64,000 nt of DNA from Clostridium caldaquaticum (GTDB lineage Bacteria; Bacillota; Clostridia; Clostridiales; Clostridiaceae). How positions within the stretch are numbered: position 1 is the stretch's first letter; every line of letters begins with the position of its first letter. This document shows positions 56,506 through 64,000 of this stretch, piece after piece. The stretch spans positions 1-64,000 of the forward strand of contig NZ_JAMSKT010000016.1 of assembly GCF_023806125.1 (NCBI RefSeq), written 5' to 3'. The position numbers and the translations under genes were made by a program. Below the pieces are notes generated by a model, which worked only from the letters and a program-made list of their open reading frames with translations, was not told the DNA's origin and did not search any database.

Positions 56506-59145
56506 ATGAAAAGATTAAGGGAAGTTTTAGAGAATAAAGAGAAGAATTATATATTGCCTTTTTTCTGGCAGCATGGAGAAAGTGAAGAAATTCTTAGAGA
56601 TTATATGAAGAATATTTATGAAGCTGGAATTAAAGCAGTCTGTATAGAATCAAGACCACATCCGGATTTTGTTGGTCCTCTGTGGTGGAGGGACATGGAT
56701 ATTATAATGGATGAAGCTAGAAAACGCGGAATGAAAGTTTGGGTTTTAGACGACAGTCATTTTCCAACAGGATATGCAGCCGGAAGAATAAAAAAGCAGC
56801 ATCCAGAACTTAGAAAGTGGTATTTAAATGTTCATAGAATGGACTTTGCAGGACCTCTAAAAGATTCATCCTTTATAATAAAGTATTTCCCGGGACGTGC
56901 AGCATTAAGTCCAGGATTTAAAGCAGAGGAAGATAAAATTTTAGCAGTAGTAGCTGCTAAAATATCAGATGTGGAAACAGGAGAAGTTGATGATAAAACT
57001 CTTATAAATGTTTCTGAATATGTTCAAGATGGTGTGCTTTACTGGGATTTGCCAGAAGGATATTGGAGTATATTTGTTGTTTATCAGACACGCAGAGGGG
57101 GAGAAGAAACAACTAAGGATTATTTAAATCCTCTTGTACCTGAAGCAACAAAAGTTTTAATTGACACTGTATATGAAGCACATTTTGATAGATATAAAGA
57201 TGATTTTGGAAAAACTTTAGCAGGATTTTTTTCAGATGAGCCTAGGTTTGGAAACTTAAAGGGTTTTAATGGTGTTATAGGGAAAACTAAGATGGTGCTT
57301 CCCTGGAGTGATGATATGATTAAAATAATGCAGAAGGAAGTAAGTGAAGATATTTTAATTTATCTTCCTCTTTTATTTACTGAGGGTGGAGAAAAGGCTC
57401 ATTTAGTCAGATATGCTTATATGAACGTTGTAAGCAGAATGTACGGTGAAAATTTTACAAATCAGCTTGGCAATTGGTGCAGGGAGCACGGTGTAGAGTA
57501 TATTGGACATATAATTGAAGATAATGGTGCTCACAGCAGGCTTGGTTATGGAACTGGTCATTTCTTTCGAGCCCTTTATGGTCAGGATATGTCAGGGATA
57601 GATGTTATCGGCGGGCAGGTTGTACCTGGTATGGACTTTAAACATGCAGGGTTTTCTACAGATGGATGGGACGGAGAATTTTTTCACTATGGCCTTGGAA
57701 AGCTTGGAACATCACTAGCACATATTGACCCTAAGAAAAAAGGAAGAACTATTTGCGAGCTTTTTGGAGCTTATGGATGGGTTGAAGGCTTAAAGTTTAT
57801 GAAGTGGCTTACAGACCACTTGCTTGTAAGAGGGGTAAATTATTTTGTACCCCATGCTTTTTCACCAAAAACTTTTCCTGATACGGATTGCCCGCCACAT
57901 TTTTATGCAGGGGGAAATGATGCCCAATTTAAGCACATGAAAATATGGTCAGATTATACTAATAAAATAAGCCATCTGCTTTCAGAGGGAACACATGTAG
58001 CACCTGTAGCGGTATTATATCATGCCGAAGCTGAATGGTCGGGAAAATATATGCCTTTTGAGAAGGTAGTAAAGGAACTTATTCAAAATCAAATTGACTG
58101 CGATGTGGTTCCTGCAGATATTTTTAAAAACAGCGTACAAATAGAAGATGATAGGCTCGTTATAAATAAAGAAAAATTTAAATGTCTTATAATACCTTAT
58201 GCTGAAGCTCTGCCGAAATATTTATTAATAAGAATTGCTGAAGCTGCTCAAAAAGGTTTTAAAATAATTTTTATAGAAGAATTTCCTGAAAGGTTTAGTG
58301 AAGGCATTGACACTGAAGGAATTTTAAGCAGTATAAAAGATAATAAAAACTGCATAGTTTTAGCTCTTAAAGGCTTAGGAAATAAAATAAAAAGTCTTGG
58401 GTTTAATGAAATTGCTTTAAGCAGCTTTGAGCCTTATGTAACCTATTTTCACTATAGGCAGGAGGATGCTGATATATTCATGTTCTTTAACGAGCATCCT
58501 TATAACAATATAGATACTAGGGTATTTATTCCATTAAATAAAAAAGCTGTATATTATGATGCTTTTGAAAATAAAATTGAAAATTGTAACACTAATAATA
58601 AGAGTAATGGTGTAGAGATACAGTTAAAGCTGAATACCTATGAGTCAAAGATAATTATATTCAGAGATGATGCTTTAGAAACAGAAGTTATCGATAATGC
58701 TAAAAATTTAAAAGAGGTTAAAGAAATTAATGTATCAGGAAGCTGGAAGGTATTTTTAGCTAAAGCAGCAGAGTATCCAAATTTCAATTTGGAAACAGAG
58801 CTTAAAGAGTTAGTTAATTTAGCTAAATTTGACTTATACCCGAACTTTTCTGGGATTATCAGATATGAAATTAATTTTACAGCAGAAGAAACTGCTGAAA
58901 AGGCAGTTCTTGACTTAGGAAGAGTGTATGAAGTAGCAGAACTGTGGCTAAATGATAATAATATTGGAGTTAAAATATGCCCTCCTTATAAATTTGATAT
59001 AACCAATTATATTAAAAAAGGTACAAATAAATTAGTAGTGGAAGTAACAAATACGCTTGTAAAATCACAGAAAGACTATTTTTCTCAATTTGCTGTGCAG
59101 GAACCTACTGGACTATTAGGACCAGTTAGTATAAAATTTTATTAG
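56506..59145 (+). CDS. Large glycoside hydrolase, GH106-like with C-terminal sugar-binding domain
   Basis: An 879-residue cytoplasmic protein without signal peptide. The start (ILPFFWQHGESEEILRDYMKNIYEAGIKAVCIESRPHPDF, MKVWVLDDSHFPTGYAAGRI) matches the TIM-barrel region of the GH106-like clan, which includes alpha-L-rhamnosidases. A middle region resembles a glutamine amidotransferase-like fold (residues 520-660). The last 130 residues are a GH2-type beta sandwich (VLDLGRVYEVAELWLNDNNIGVKICPPYKFDITNYIKKG). The exact activity is uncertain; other exo-glycosidases share this layout. GAAGGT precedes the ATG. Confidence 0.75.
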   Translation: MKRLREVLENKEKNYILPFFWQHGESEEILRDYMKNIYEAGIKAVCIESRPHPDFVGPLWWRDMDIIMDEARKRGMKVWVLDDSHFPTGYAAGRIKKQHPELRKWYLNVHRMDFAGPLKDSSFIIKYFPGRAALSPGFKAEEDKILAVVAAKISDVETGEVDDKTLINVSEYVQDGVLYWDLPEGYWSIFVVYQTRRGGEETTKDYLNPLVPEATKVLIDTVYEAHFDRYKDDFGKTLAGFFSDEPRFGNLKGFNGVIGKTKMVLPWSDDMIKIMQKEVSEDILIYLPLLFTEGGEKAHLVRYAYMNVVSRMYGENFTNQLGNWCREHGVEYIGHIIEDNGAHSRLGYGTGHFFRALYGQDMSGIDVIGGQVVPGMDFKHAGFSTDGWDGEFFHYGLGKLGTSLAHIDPKKKGRTICELFGAYGWVEGLKFMKWLTDHLLVRGVNYFVPHAFSPKTFPDTDCPPHFYAGGNDAQFKHMKIWSDYTNKISHLLSEGTHVAPVAVLYHAEAEWSGKYMPFEKVVKELIQNQIDCDVVPADIFKNSVQIEDDRLVINKEKFKCLIIPYAEALPKYLLIRIAEAAQKGFKIIFIEEFPERFSEGIDTEGILSSIKDNKNCIVLALKGLGNKIKSLGFNEIALSSFEPYVTYFHYRQEDADIFMFFNEHPYNNIDTRVFIPLNKKAVYYDAFENKIENCNTNNKSNGVEIQLKLNTYESKIIIFRDDALETEVIDNAKNLKEVKEINVSGSWKVFLAKAAEYPNFNLETELKELVNLAKFDLYPNFSGIIRYEINFTAEETAEKAVLDLGRVYEVAELWLNDNNIGVKICPPYKFDITNYIKKGTNKLVVEVTNTLVKSQKDYFSQFAVQEPTGLLGPVSIKFY

Positions 59146-59160
59146 TATCAAAAATTAAAT

Positions 59161-59212
59161 AACAACTCATTTCGTCTTATTAATTTATGAGGATGAAATG
59201 AGTTGTTTTATT
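59161..59212. terminator. Bidirectional terminator after the GH106-like gene
   Basis: AACAACTCATTTCGTC pairs with GATGAAATGAGTTGTT, followed by TTATTTTT. Confidence 0.88.
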
Positions 59213-59597
59213 TTTATATAAATAATTATATAAAAATAAATAAATATTTACTAAAAATACTTGAATAATTTAAATGAATAAAATATAATAACATTGTACG
59301 ACAAATGAAAAGCTTTTTATGGCCATAAATGTCTAATTTAGTTATTCTTAGTAAAAAGTACTTTAAGTGCTATAATATCATTTAATAAGATAAACATACA
59401 GGAAAGGAGAGAAGATATTTAAGCTTTCTTAGTTTTAAGAATCTACAATAATTTGCAAAATACAACTAAAATATTATACTAAATATTTAGTAAATCAAAG
59501 AATGATGTCATTATTATTAAATTTTATCAAAAAGCTAAAAATTAAGTAAGCGGATTTATAAAAACAAACTTAATATTTTTAAAAGGAGAGTTTGATT
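59213..59597 (+). other. Long AT-rich leader of the second EIIBC gene with a palindrome and an orphan ribosome-binding site
   Basis: This 385-base stretch has no convincing ORF. It contains TATAAT at about 59371, an orphan AAAGGAGAG at 59403-59411 with no start codon behind it, and a perfect 16-bp palindrome TACTAAATATTTAGTA at 59477-59492. Part of that palindrome (ATATTTAGTA) recurs at 62461-62470 upstream of the transketolase genes. These may be regulator sites. Confidence 0.45.
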
Positions 59598-60962
59598 ATG
59601 GCTAAAAATTATGAGCAATTAGCAAAAGACATTATTAAAAATGTGGGTGGAGAAGATAATGTTGCATCTTTAGTTCATTGTGCAACTAGATTGAGATTTA
59701 AATTAAAAGATAGAGATAAAGCTGATAAGAAAGCAATTGAGCAATTACATGGAGTTATAACTGTTGTTGAAAGTGCTGGTCAGTTTCAAGTTGTTATTGG
59801 TAACCATGTAGCTGATGTATATAAAACAATTGGACAAGTAACTGGAGTTTCTTTAGAAGGTGCAGTAAGTGACGATGAAGTTCCTAAAGGAAAAGGGTTG
59901 AATCTTCTTATTGAAACTATTTCAGCTATTTTTACACCAATGTTAGGTGCTTTTTCTGGGGCTGGTTTAATAAAAGCATTTTTAATTCTTGCAACTACAT
60001 TGAAATGGATGGATACTAAATCAGGAACATATACAATATTGTACTCTGCAGCAGATGCTATATTTACATTCTTACCGATTGTTTTGTCAATAACTGCAGC
60101 TAAGCGTTTTAAAACAAATCAGTTTGTGGCATTCTGCGTAGGTGCAGCACTAGTACATCCTAATATGACAGCGGCTTTTTCATCAAAAACTGCACTTACA
60201 TTTTTAGGTATTCCTGTAGTATTAGTAAGTTATACTTCAAGTGTTATTCCTGCAGTTATTGCGGTATGGGTATTGTCAAAGGTTGAGAAGTTTTTCGCAA
60301 AAATTGTTCCAGAAATTTTAAATAGATTCCTAGTGCCAGCACTTTGTATAGTTACAGTAATACCTGCTACTTTCTTAGTTATAGGACCTGTTACAGATTT
60401 TCTTGGCAAGCTTTTAGCTTCAGGTTATACTTCTGTACTTGCAATAAATCCAATTATCGCAGGCGGAGTAATTGCTTTAATCTGGCCAGTAGTTGTACTC
60501 TTTGGTATGCACTGGGGATTTGTTCCTATCGTACTTAATAATTTTGCTGTTTATGGACGTGATACATTATTTACAATTACAGGTCCAAATAACTTCTGTC
60601 AGGCAGGAGCCTGCTTAGGTGTATTCCTGAAAACTAAGGACAAGGATTTAAAGGCAATAGCAGGTTCAGCTGCAGTTCCAGCATTTTTAACAGGTATTAC
60701 TGAGCCGGCAATTTATGGTGTGAATTTAAAGTATAAAAGACCTTTTATCATAGCCTGTGTATTTTCAGGTATAGCAGGTGCTATTACAGCAGGTGCAGGT
60801 GCAGGTGCTTCCACATTTGTAGGTACAAGCGCTCTTACCCTACCTGCATATATTGGACAAGGTTTTACTGGTTTCTTAATTGCCTGTGTAATTGCGTATG
60901 TTGGATCAGCAGTAACTACTTATCTGTTTGGGTTTAATGACAGCATGATAATAAAAAAATAA
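59598..60962 (+). CDS. PTS EIIBC permease, beta-glucoside/sucrose-type family, no EIIA
   Basis: A 454-residue EIIBC. The EIIB phospho-cysteine is in LVHCATRLRFKLKD (near residue 26). EIIC follows from about residue 105, with GMHWGFVPIVLNNFAVYG and TGITEPAIYGVNLKYKRP. Like the paralogue at 54937 it lacks an EIIA domain. AAGGAG supports the ATG at 59598, against a TTG two codons earlier. It is 128 bases upstream of the DUF4038 gene with only a hairpin between, which suggests that the imported sugar is the substrate of that enzyme. Confidence 0.92.
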   Translation: MAKNYEQLAKDIIKNVGGEDNVASLVHCATRLRFKLKDRDKADKKAIEQLHGVITVVESAGQFQVVIGNHVADVYKTIGQVTGVSLEGAVSDDEVPKGKGLNLLIETISAIFTPMLGAFSGAGLIKAFLILATTLKWMDTKSGTYTILYSAADAIFTFLPIVLSITAAKRFKTNQFVAFCVGAALVHPNMTAAFSSKTALTFLGIPVVLVSYTSSVIPAVIAVWVLSKVEKFFAKIVPEILNRFLVPALCIVTVIPATFLVIGPVTDFLGKLLASGYTSVLAINPIIAGGVIALIWPVVVLFGMHWGFVPIVLNNFAVYGRDTLFTITGPNNFCQAGACLGVFLKTKDKDLKAIAGSAAVPAFLTGITEPAIYGVNLKYKRPFIIACVFSGIAGAITAGAGAGASTFVGTSALTLPAYIGQGFTGFLIACVIAYVGSAVTTYLFGFNDSMIIKK

Positions 60963-60992
60963 AAATGAAATTTTAAAATAAGGTTAGACTTT

Positions 60993-61024
60993 ATATTGCA
61001 GATAAGAGTTCTTATCTGCAATAT
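60993..61024. terminator. Perfect hairpin after the second EIIBC gene
   Basis: ATATTGCAGATAAGA pairs with TCTTATCTGCAATAT (15 bp, loop of 2). The following U content is weak (TTGTATT), so it may only reduce read-through. Confidence 0.65.
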
Positions 61025-61089
61025 TTGTATTGGACGTATAACAATTTTAATTATTATGTTTATATATAAAAAATACAGGAGGGATAGCT

Positions 61090-62367
61090 GTGAAGAATAT
61101 TCAAATAAATGCTGAGGGTAGAGGATTTGTATTAGATGGGAAGCCGTTTTTCTATTTAGCAGATACTATTTGGAGTGCATTTACTAACGTAAGTATGGAA
61201 GAATGGGAGTACTATCTTAATCAAAGAAAATTTCAAGGATTTAATGTGCTTCAAATAAATACTTTGCCTCAATGGGATAGAAGTGCATCAGATTTAAATA
61301 TTTATCCATTTCCAACAGAGGATAATCATACTTTTCACTTTACATCCTTTAATGAAGAATATTTTAATCGTGCGAAAAGAATGTGCCAGATGGCTGTAGA
61401 TAAAGGTTTTCGCCTGGAGCTTGTTTTGCTTTGGGCAAATTATGTACCAGAAACATGGGCAAGTGCAATTATAAGCGATAATATAATGCCTTATGATTTT
61501 ATCAAGCCTTTGATAAAGAAAATTTATGAAACATTTGATGAATTCAATCCAATTTATGTAGTAAGCGGAGATACTGATTTTGAAACAGAGCGAGCTATAT
61601 CTTATTATGAGTGTGCCTTAGATACTATAACAAAGTTAAGTCCAAATACTTTAAAAACACTGCATATTAGAGGCCGTTACAGCACTATACCTGATAGTCT
61701 TATGAATAAAATTGATTTTTATATGTTTCAATCAGGGCATAACAGTGAGTATCAATATATGGCTTTTGAACTAGCTGAAAAATTTTATAATGATTTTCCG
61801 GTAAAACCAATTATTAATAGTGAACCTTGTTATGAGCAGATGGGTTATAGCAGAAAAATGTATGGAAGATTCAGACGAAGAGATATAAGAAAAGCAGCAT
61901 GGTCTTCGATTTTATCAGGGGCTTGTGCAGGTGTAACTTATGGAGCTCACGGCATATGGAATTGGAATAAGATAAATAAAGCTAAAACAGGAATACTTGG
62001 TGAAGGTTTTGATGATCCAATGTTCTGGGAGGATGCTGTAAAGTTTCCTGGTGCCTGGGACTATGGTTATATTAAGTATTTGTTTGAAACATATAACATT
62101 AAGAGTCTCATTCCTTTAGATATAGTTTTAAATAATACAAAAGAGATACGCTGTGCTAAACAAATGGATGGAGAATTGATTTTTATTTATGTACCAACAA
62201 ATACAAAGGTAATTTTAAATCAAACTTTTAAAGAATATGATTTTAAAGTTATTGATCTTTATGATAAAAATGTATTATATCCAAATGTTAACATAGAAGA
62301 AGACAAGACCATTATACAGATGCATAACTTTGAAGAAGATGTATTGATTATTGGAAAGAAAAAGTAA
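61090..62367 (+). CDS. DUF4038 / GH140-like glycoside hydrolase (apiosidase-like)
   Basis: A 425-residue cytoplasmic TIM-barrel protein. It starts EGRGFVLDGKPFFYLADTIWSAFTNVSMEEWEYYLNQRKFQGFNVLQIN, the hallmark of DUF4038, and contains YVVSGDTDFETERA, INSEPCYEQMG and SGACAGVTYGAHGIWNW. A small beta domain ends it. The characterised GH140 member removes apiose from rhamnogalacturonan II, but the family is broad, so apiosidase activity is inferred. GTG start after AGGAGGG. It lies between an EIIBC gene and a split transketolase. Confidence 0.78.
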   Translation: MKNIQINAEGRGFVLDGKPFFYLADTIWSAFTNVSMEEWEYYLNQRKFQGFNVLQINTLPQWDRSASDLNIYPFPTEDNHTFHFTSFNEEYFNRAKRMCQMAVDKGFRLELVLLWANYVPETWASAIISDNIMPYDFIKPLIKKIYETFDEFNPIYVVSGDTDFETERAISYYECALDTITKLSPNTLKTLHIRGRYSTIPDSLMNKIDFYMFQSGHNSEYQYMAFELAEKFYNDFPVKPIINSEPCYEQMGYSRKMYGRFRRRDIRKAAWSSILSGACAGVTYGAHGIWNWNKINKAKTGILGEGFDDPMFWEDAVKFPGAWDYGYIKYLFETYNIKSLIPLDIVLNNTKEIRCAKQMDGELIFIYVPTNTKVILNQTFKEYDFKVIDLYDKNVLYPNVNIEEDKTIIQMHNFEEDVLIIGKKK

Positions 62368-62399
62368 TAATTTGTTGGAATGAATTAAAATAAATTTAA

Positions 62400-62436
62400 A
62401 AGTGCTATATTAAGCAACTGCTTAATATAGCACTTT
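62400..62436. terminator. Bidirectional terminator after the DUF4038 gene
   Basis: AAGTGCTATATTAAGCA (62400-62416) pairs with TGCTTAATATAGCACTT (62419-62435), a near-perfect 17-bp stem with a 2-base loop, ending in TTTT. Confidence 0.75.
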
Positions 62437-62499
62437 TAAATTTGAAAAAGTTTTATATAAATATTTAGTATAATATATAAAAATATTTATATAAAACTA

Positions 62500-62528
62500 T
62501 TGAAATGAGCACGATAAAGTATTATTAT
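62500..62528 (+). promoter_or_regulatory. Sigma-A promoter of the transketolase genes
   Basis: TTGAAA (62500-62505), 17 bases, TATTAT (62523-62528). The ATATTTAGTA string at 62461-62470 lies just upstream. Confidence 0.6.
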
Positions 62529-62638
62529 TTATATTGTAACAGATAAATTTAACAAAAAAAAGTTACTTGAATATTTTTAAAGAAATAAATATTTATTTTT
62601 AAAAATAAAATTTTTTATATTCAGCTGGAGGGGTGTTT

Positions 62639-63451
62639 GTGGTAGAGGTTAGTTATTTAGAAGCAAAAGCAAAACAGATAAGAAAAGATTTAGTAAAGAT
62701 GATTTATGAAGCAAAAGCAGGTCATATAGGAGGGGCGCTTTCAAGTACAGATATAATGACAGTTCTTTATTACAGTATTATGAAGGTGAAACCTGAAAAT
62801 CCAAAGCTTGAAGATAGGGATAGATTTGTATTAAGTAAAGGACATTGTGTTGAACCTTTATATTGTATTCTTGCAGATAAGGGCTTTTTTCCAAAAGAAA
62901 AACTTAAAACTTTTAGTAAGTTTGGGTCTACACTTATAGGACATCCTAATAATAAAAATGCAGGTATAGAAATGAATACTGGAGCATTAGGTCATGGCCT
63001 TTCAGTATCAGTTGGCATGGCACTTGCAGCTAAGATGGATAAAAAGGATTATAGAGTTTTCACACTAATGGGAGATGGTGAACAGGCAGAAGGTTCTGTA
63101 TGGGAAGCAGCAATGGCTGGAGCACATTATAAGCTTGATAATCTTATTGCTATTGTTGACAGAAATAGACTTCAGATTTCAGGCTGTACTGAAGATGTGA
63201 TGGGACTTGACCCTTTAGAAGATAAATGGACAAGTTTTGGCTGGAATGTAATAACTGTTGATGGAAATGATGTTGGAAAGCTTCAGGAAGTATTTTTAAG
63301 TGTACCTAGAGTCCACGGAAAACCAACTCTTGTGATGGCTTATACTACTAAGGGTAAGGGAATATCTTTCATGGAAAATGAAGCAAAATGGCATCATGGT
63401 GTGCCTGATGAAAAGCAAATGAAACAAGCTTTAGCAGAGTTGGGAGCTTAA
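62639..63451 (+). CDS. Split transketolase, N-terminal (thiamine diphosphate-binding) subunit
   Basis: A 270-residue subunit: IRKDLVKMIYEAKAGHIGGALSSTDIM, FVLSKGHCVEPLYC, the thiamine diphosphate motif GDGEQAEGSVWEAAMAGAHYKLDNLIAIVDRN and FGWNVITVDGND. With the next gene it makes a two-subunit transketolase moving two-carbon units between sugar phosphates. The GTG at 62639 is 6 bases after CTGGAGGG; another GTG is two codons upstream. Split forms include the apulose-4-phosphate transketolase AptA/AptB of apiose catabolism, and the DUF4038 neighbour makes that option attractive. Confidence 0.9.
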   Translation: MVEVSYLEAKAKQIRKDLVKMIYEAKAGHIGGALSSTDIMTVLYYSIMKVKPENPKLEDRDRFVLSKGHCVEPLYCILADKGFFPKEKLKTFSKFGSTLIGHPNNKNAGIEMNTGALGHGLSVSVGMALAAKMDKKDYRVFTLMGDGEQAEGSVWEAAMAGAHYKLDNLIAIVDRNRLQISGCTEDVMGLDPLEDKWTSFGWNVITVDGNDVGKLQEVFLSVPRVHGKPTLVMAYTTKGKGISFMENEAKWHHGVPDEKQMKQALAELGA

Positions 63452-63484
63452 GTGTTGCAGAAATTAATAGAGGAGGTACAGCTT

Positions 63485-64000
63485 ATGAATAAAATACCGA
63501 ATAGACAGGTAATATGTGATACTTTAATAAAATATGGTAAAGAAGATAGAGATATTATTGTTGTAACCAGCGATTCACGTGGATCAGCATCTATGACAGA
63601 TTTTGCAAAGACTCTTCCAGAGCAGTTTGTTGAGGTTGGAATTGCTGAGCAGGACTTGGTTGGAATTTCAGCTGGACTTGCTACTTGTGGCAAAAAGCCT
63701 TTTGCAGCTTCTCCAGCATGCTTTCTAACAATGAGAAGCATTGAGCAGATTAAGGTGGATGTTGCTTATTCTCAAACAAATGTAAAACTTATTGGAATAA
63801 GCGGAGGGGTAAGCTATGGCGCCCTTGGAATGTCCCATCATTCTCTGCAGGATATAGCAGTAATGAGAGCTATACCTGGGATATCAATAATATTGCCGGC
63901 AGACAGGTTTGAAACTGAGAAAATGACTGAAGCTCTTTTAAAGCATGACGGACCAGTATATATAAGGATAGGAAGAAATCCAGTTGAGGATTCATATGAA
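63485..64000 (+). CDS. Split transketolase, C-terminal subunit, cut by the window end
   Basis: The frame is open to the last base (172 codons visible; complete proteins have about 300-310). ATG after GAGGAGG. Motifs: PNRQVICDTLIKYGKEDRDIIVVTSDSRGS, FVEVGIAEQDLVGISAGLA (the catalytic glutamate that activates thiamine diphosphate is in GIAEQD), GGVSYGALGMSHHSLQDIAVMRAIPGI and PVYIRIGR. It is 33 bases downstream of the N-terminal subunit and part of the same operon. Genes beyond 64000 would probably reveal the pathway. Confidence 0.9.
   Translation, partial: MNKIPNRQVICDTLIKYGKEDRDIIVVTSDSRGSASMTDFAKTLPEQFVEVGIAEQDLVGISAGLATCGKKPFAASPACFLTMRSIEQIKVDVAYSQTNVKLIGISGGVSYGALGMSHHSLQDIAVMRAIPGISIILPADRFETEKMTEALLKHDGPVYIRIGRNPVEDSYE

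Noticed and set aside
59307-59320. cre site (TGAAAAGCTTTTTA)
   Set aside because: The central CG of the consensus is missing (GC instead), so it is only a chance AT-rich palindrome around AAGCTT.

Overview
The window is AT-rich, with Gram-positive ribosome-binding sites (AGGAGG-type) and frequent GTG and TTG starts. Its regulatory signals (CIRCE, guanine riboswitch, c-di-GMP-II riboswitch, U-tract terminators) and gene set point to a Clostridium-type Firmicute. No rRNA or tRNA gene was seen. The species cannot be named from the sequence alone.

Region 1 (1-21 kb) looks like core genome. It holds the 3' end of a GltA/NfnB-type flavoprotein, an OGG1-type DNA glycosylase, a VTT-domain membrane protein, a conserved protein of unknown role, a 25-codon hydrophobic peptide inside a structured leader, a membrane HD-GYP c-di-GMP phosphodiesterase with a DUF5317 protein, a TIGR01906-type protein, and CIRCE-controlled groES-groEL. 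Next is a complete-looking type IV pilus operon (pilB-pilC-pilA-pilD, three pilin-like genes, pilM-pilN-pilO). A leader that I read as a c-di-GMP-II riboswitch with an attenuator precedes it. guaB, behind a guanine riboswitch, and guaA close the region.

Region 2 (21-24.5 kb) is a patch of accessory genes: an old-yellow-enzyme oxidoreductase divergent from a HxlR regulator, and a Phd/RelE-type toxin-antitoxin operon whose toxin is cut off by an IS3-family (IS150-like) element of 1260 bp. An apparently identical second copy of the element lies 15 kb further on in the same orientation.

Region 3 (24.5-64 kb) is a large plant-glycoside utilisation island. It has two YesM/YesN-type two-component systems, each next to an LplA/LplB/YtcP-like oligosaccharide ABC importer. 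It also has two GH78 alpha-L-rhamnosidase-like proteins, a GH106-like glycosidase, a GH1 6-phospho-beta-glucosidase, a DUF4038/GH140-like (apiosidase-like) protein, a ROK protein, a metallo-beta-lactamase-fold hydrolase, a lactose/cellobiose-type PTS (B, A, C, with an extra B and a PRD regulator), two BglF-like EIIBC permeases without EIIA, an AraC regulator, and a split transketolase that runs off the end. None of the glycosidases has a signal peptide, so the glycosides are probably imported, some as phosphorylated disaccharides, and trimmed in the cytoplasm. The apiosidase-like gene followed by a split transketolase resembles the known apulose-4-phosphate transketolase route, so an apiose/rhamnose-capped glucoside pathway is the most interesting hypothesis here.
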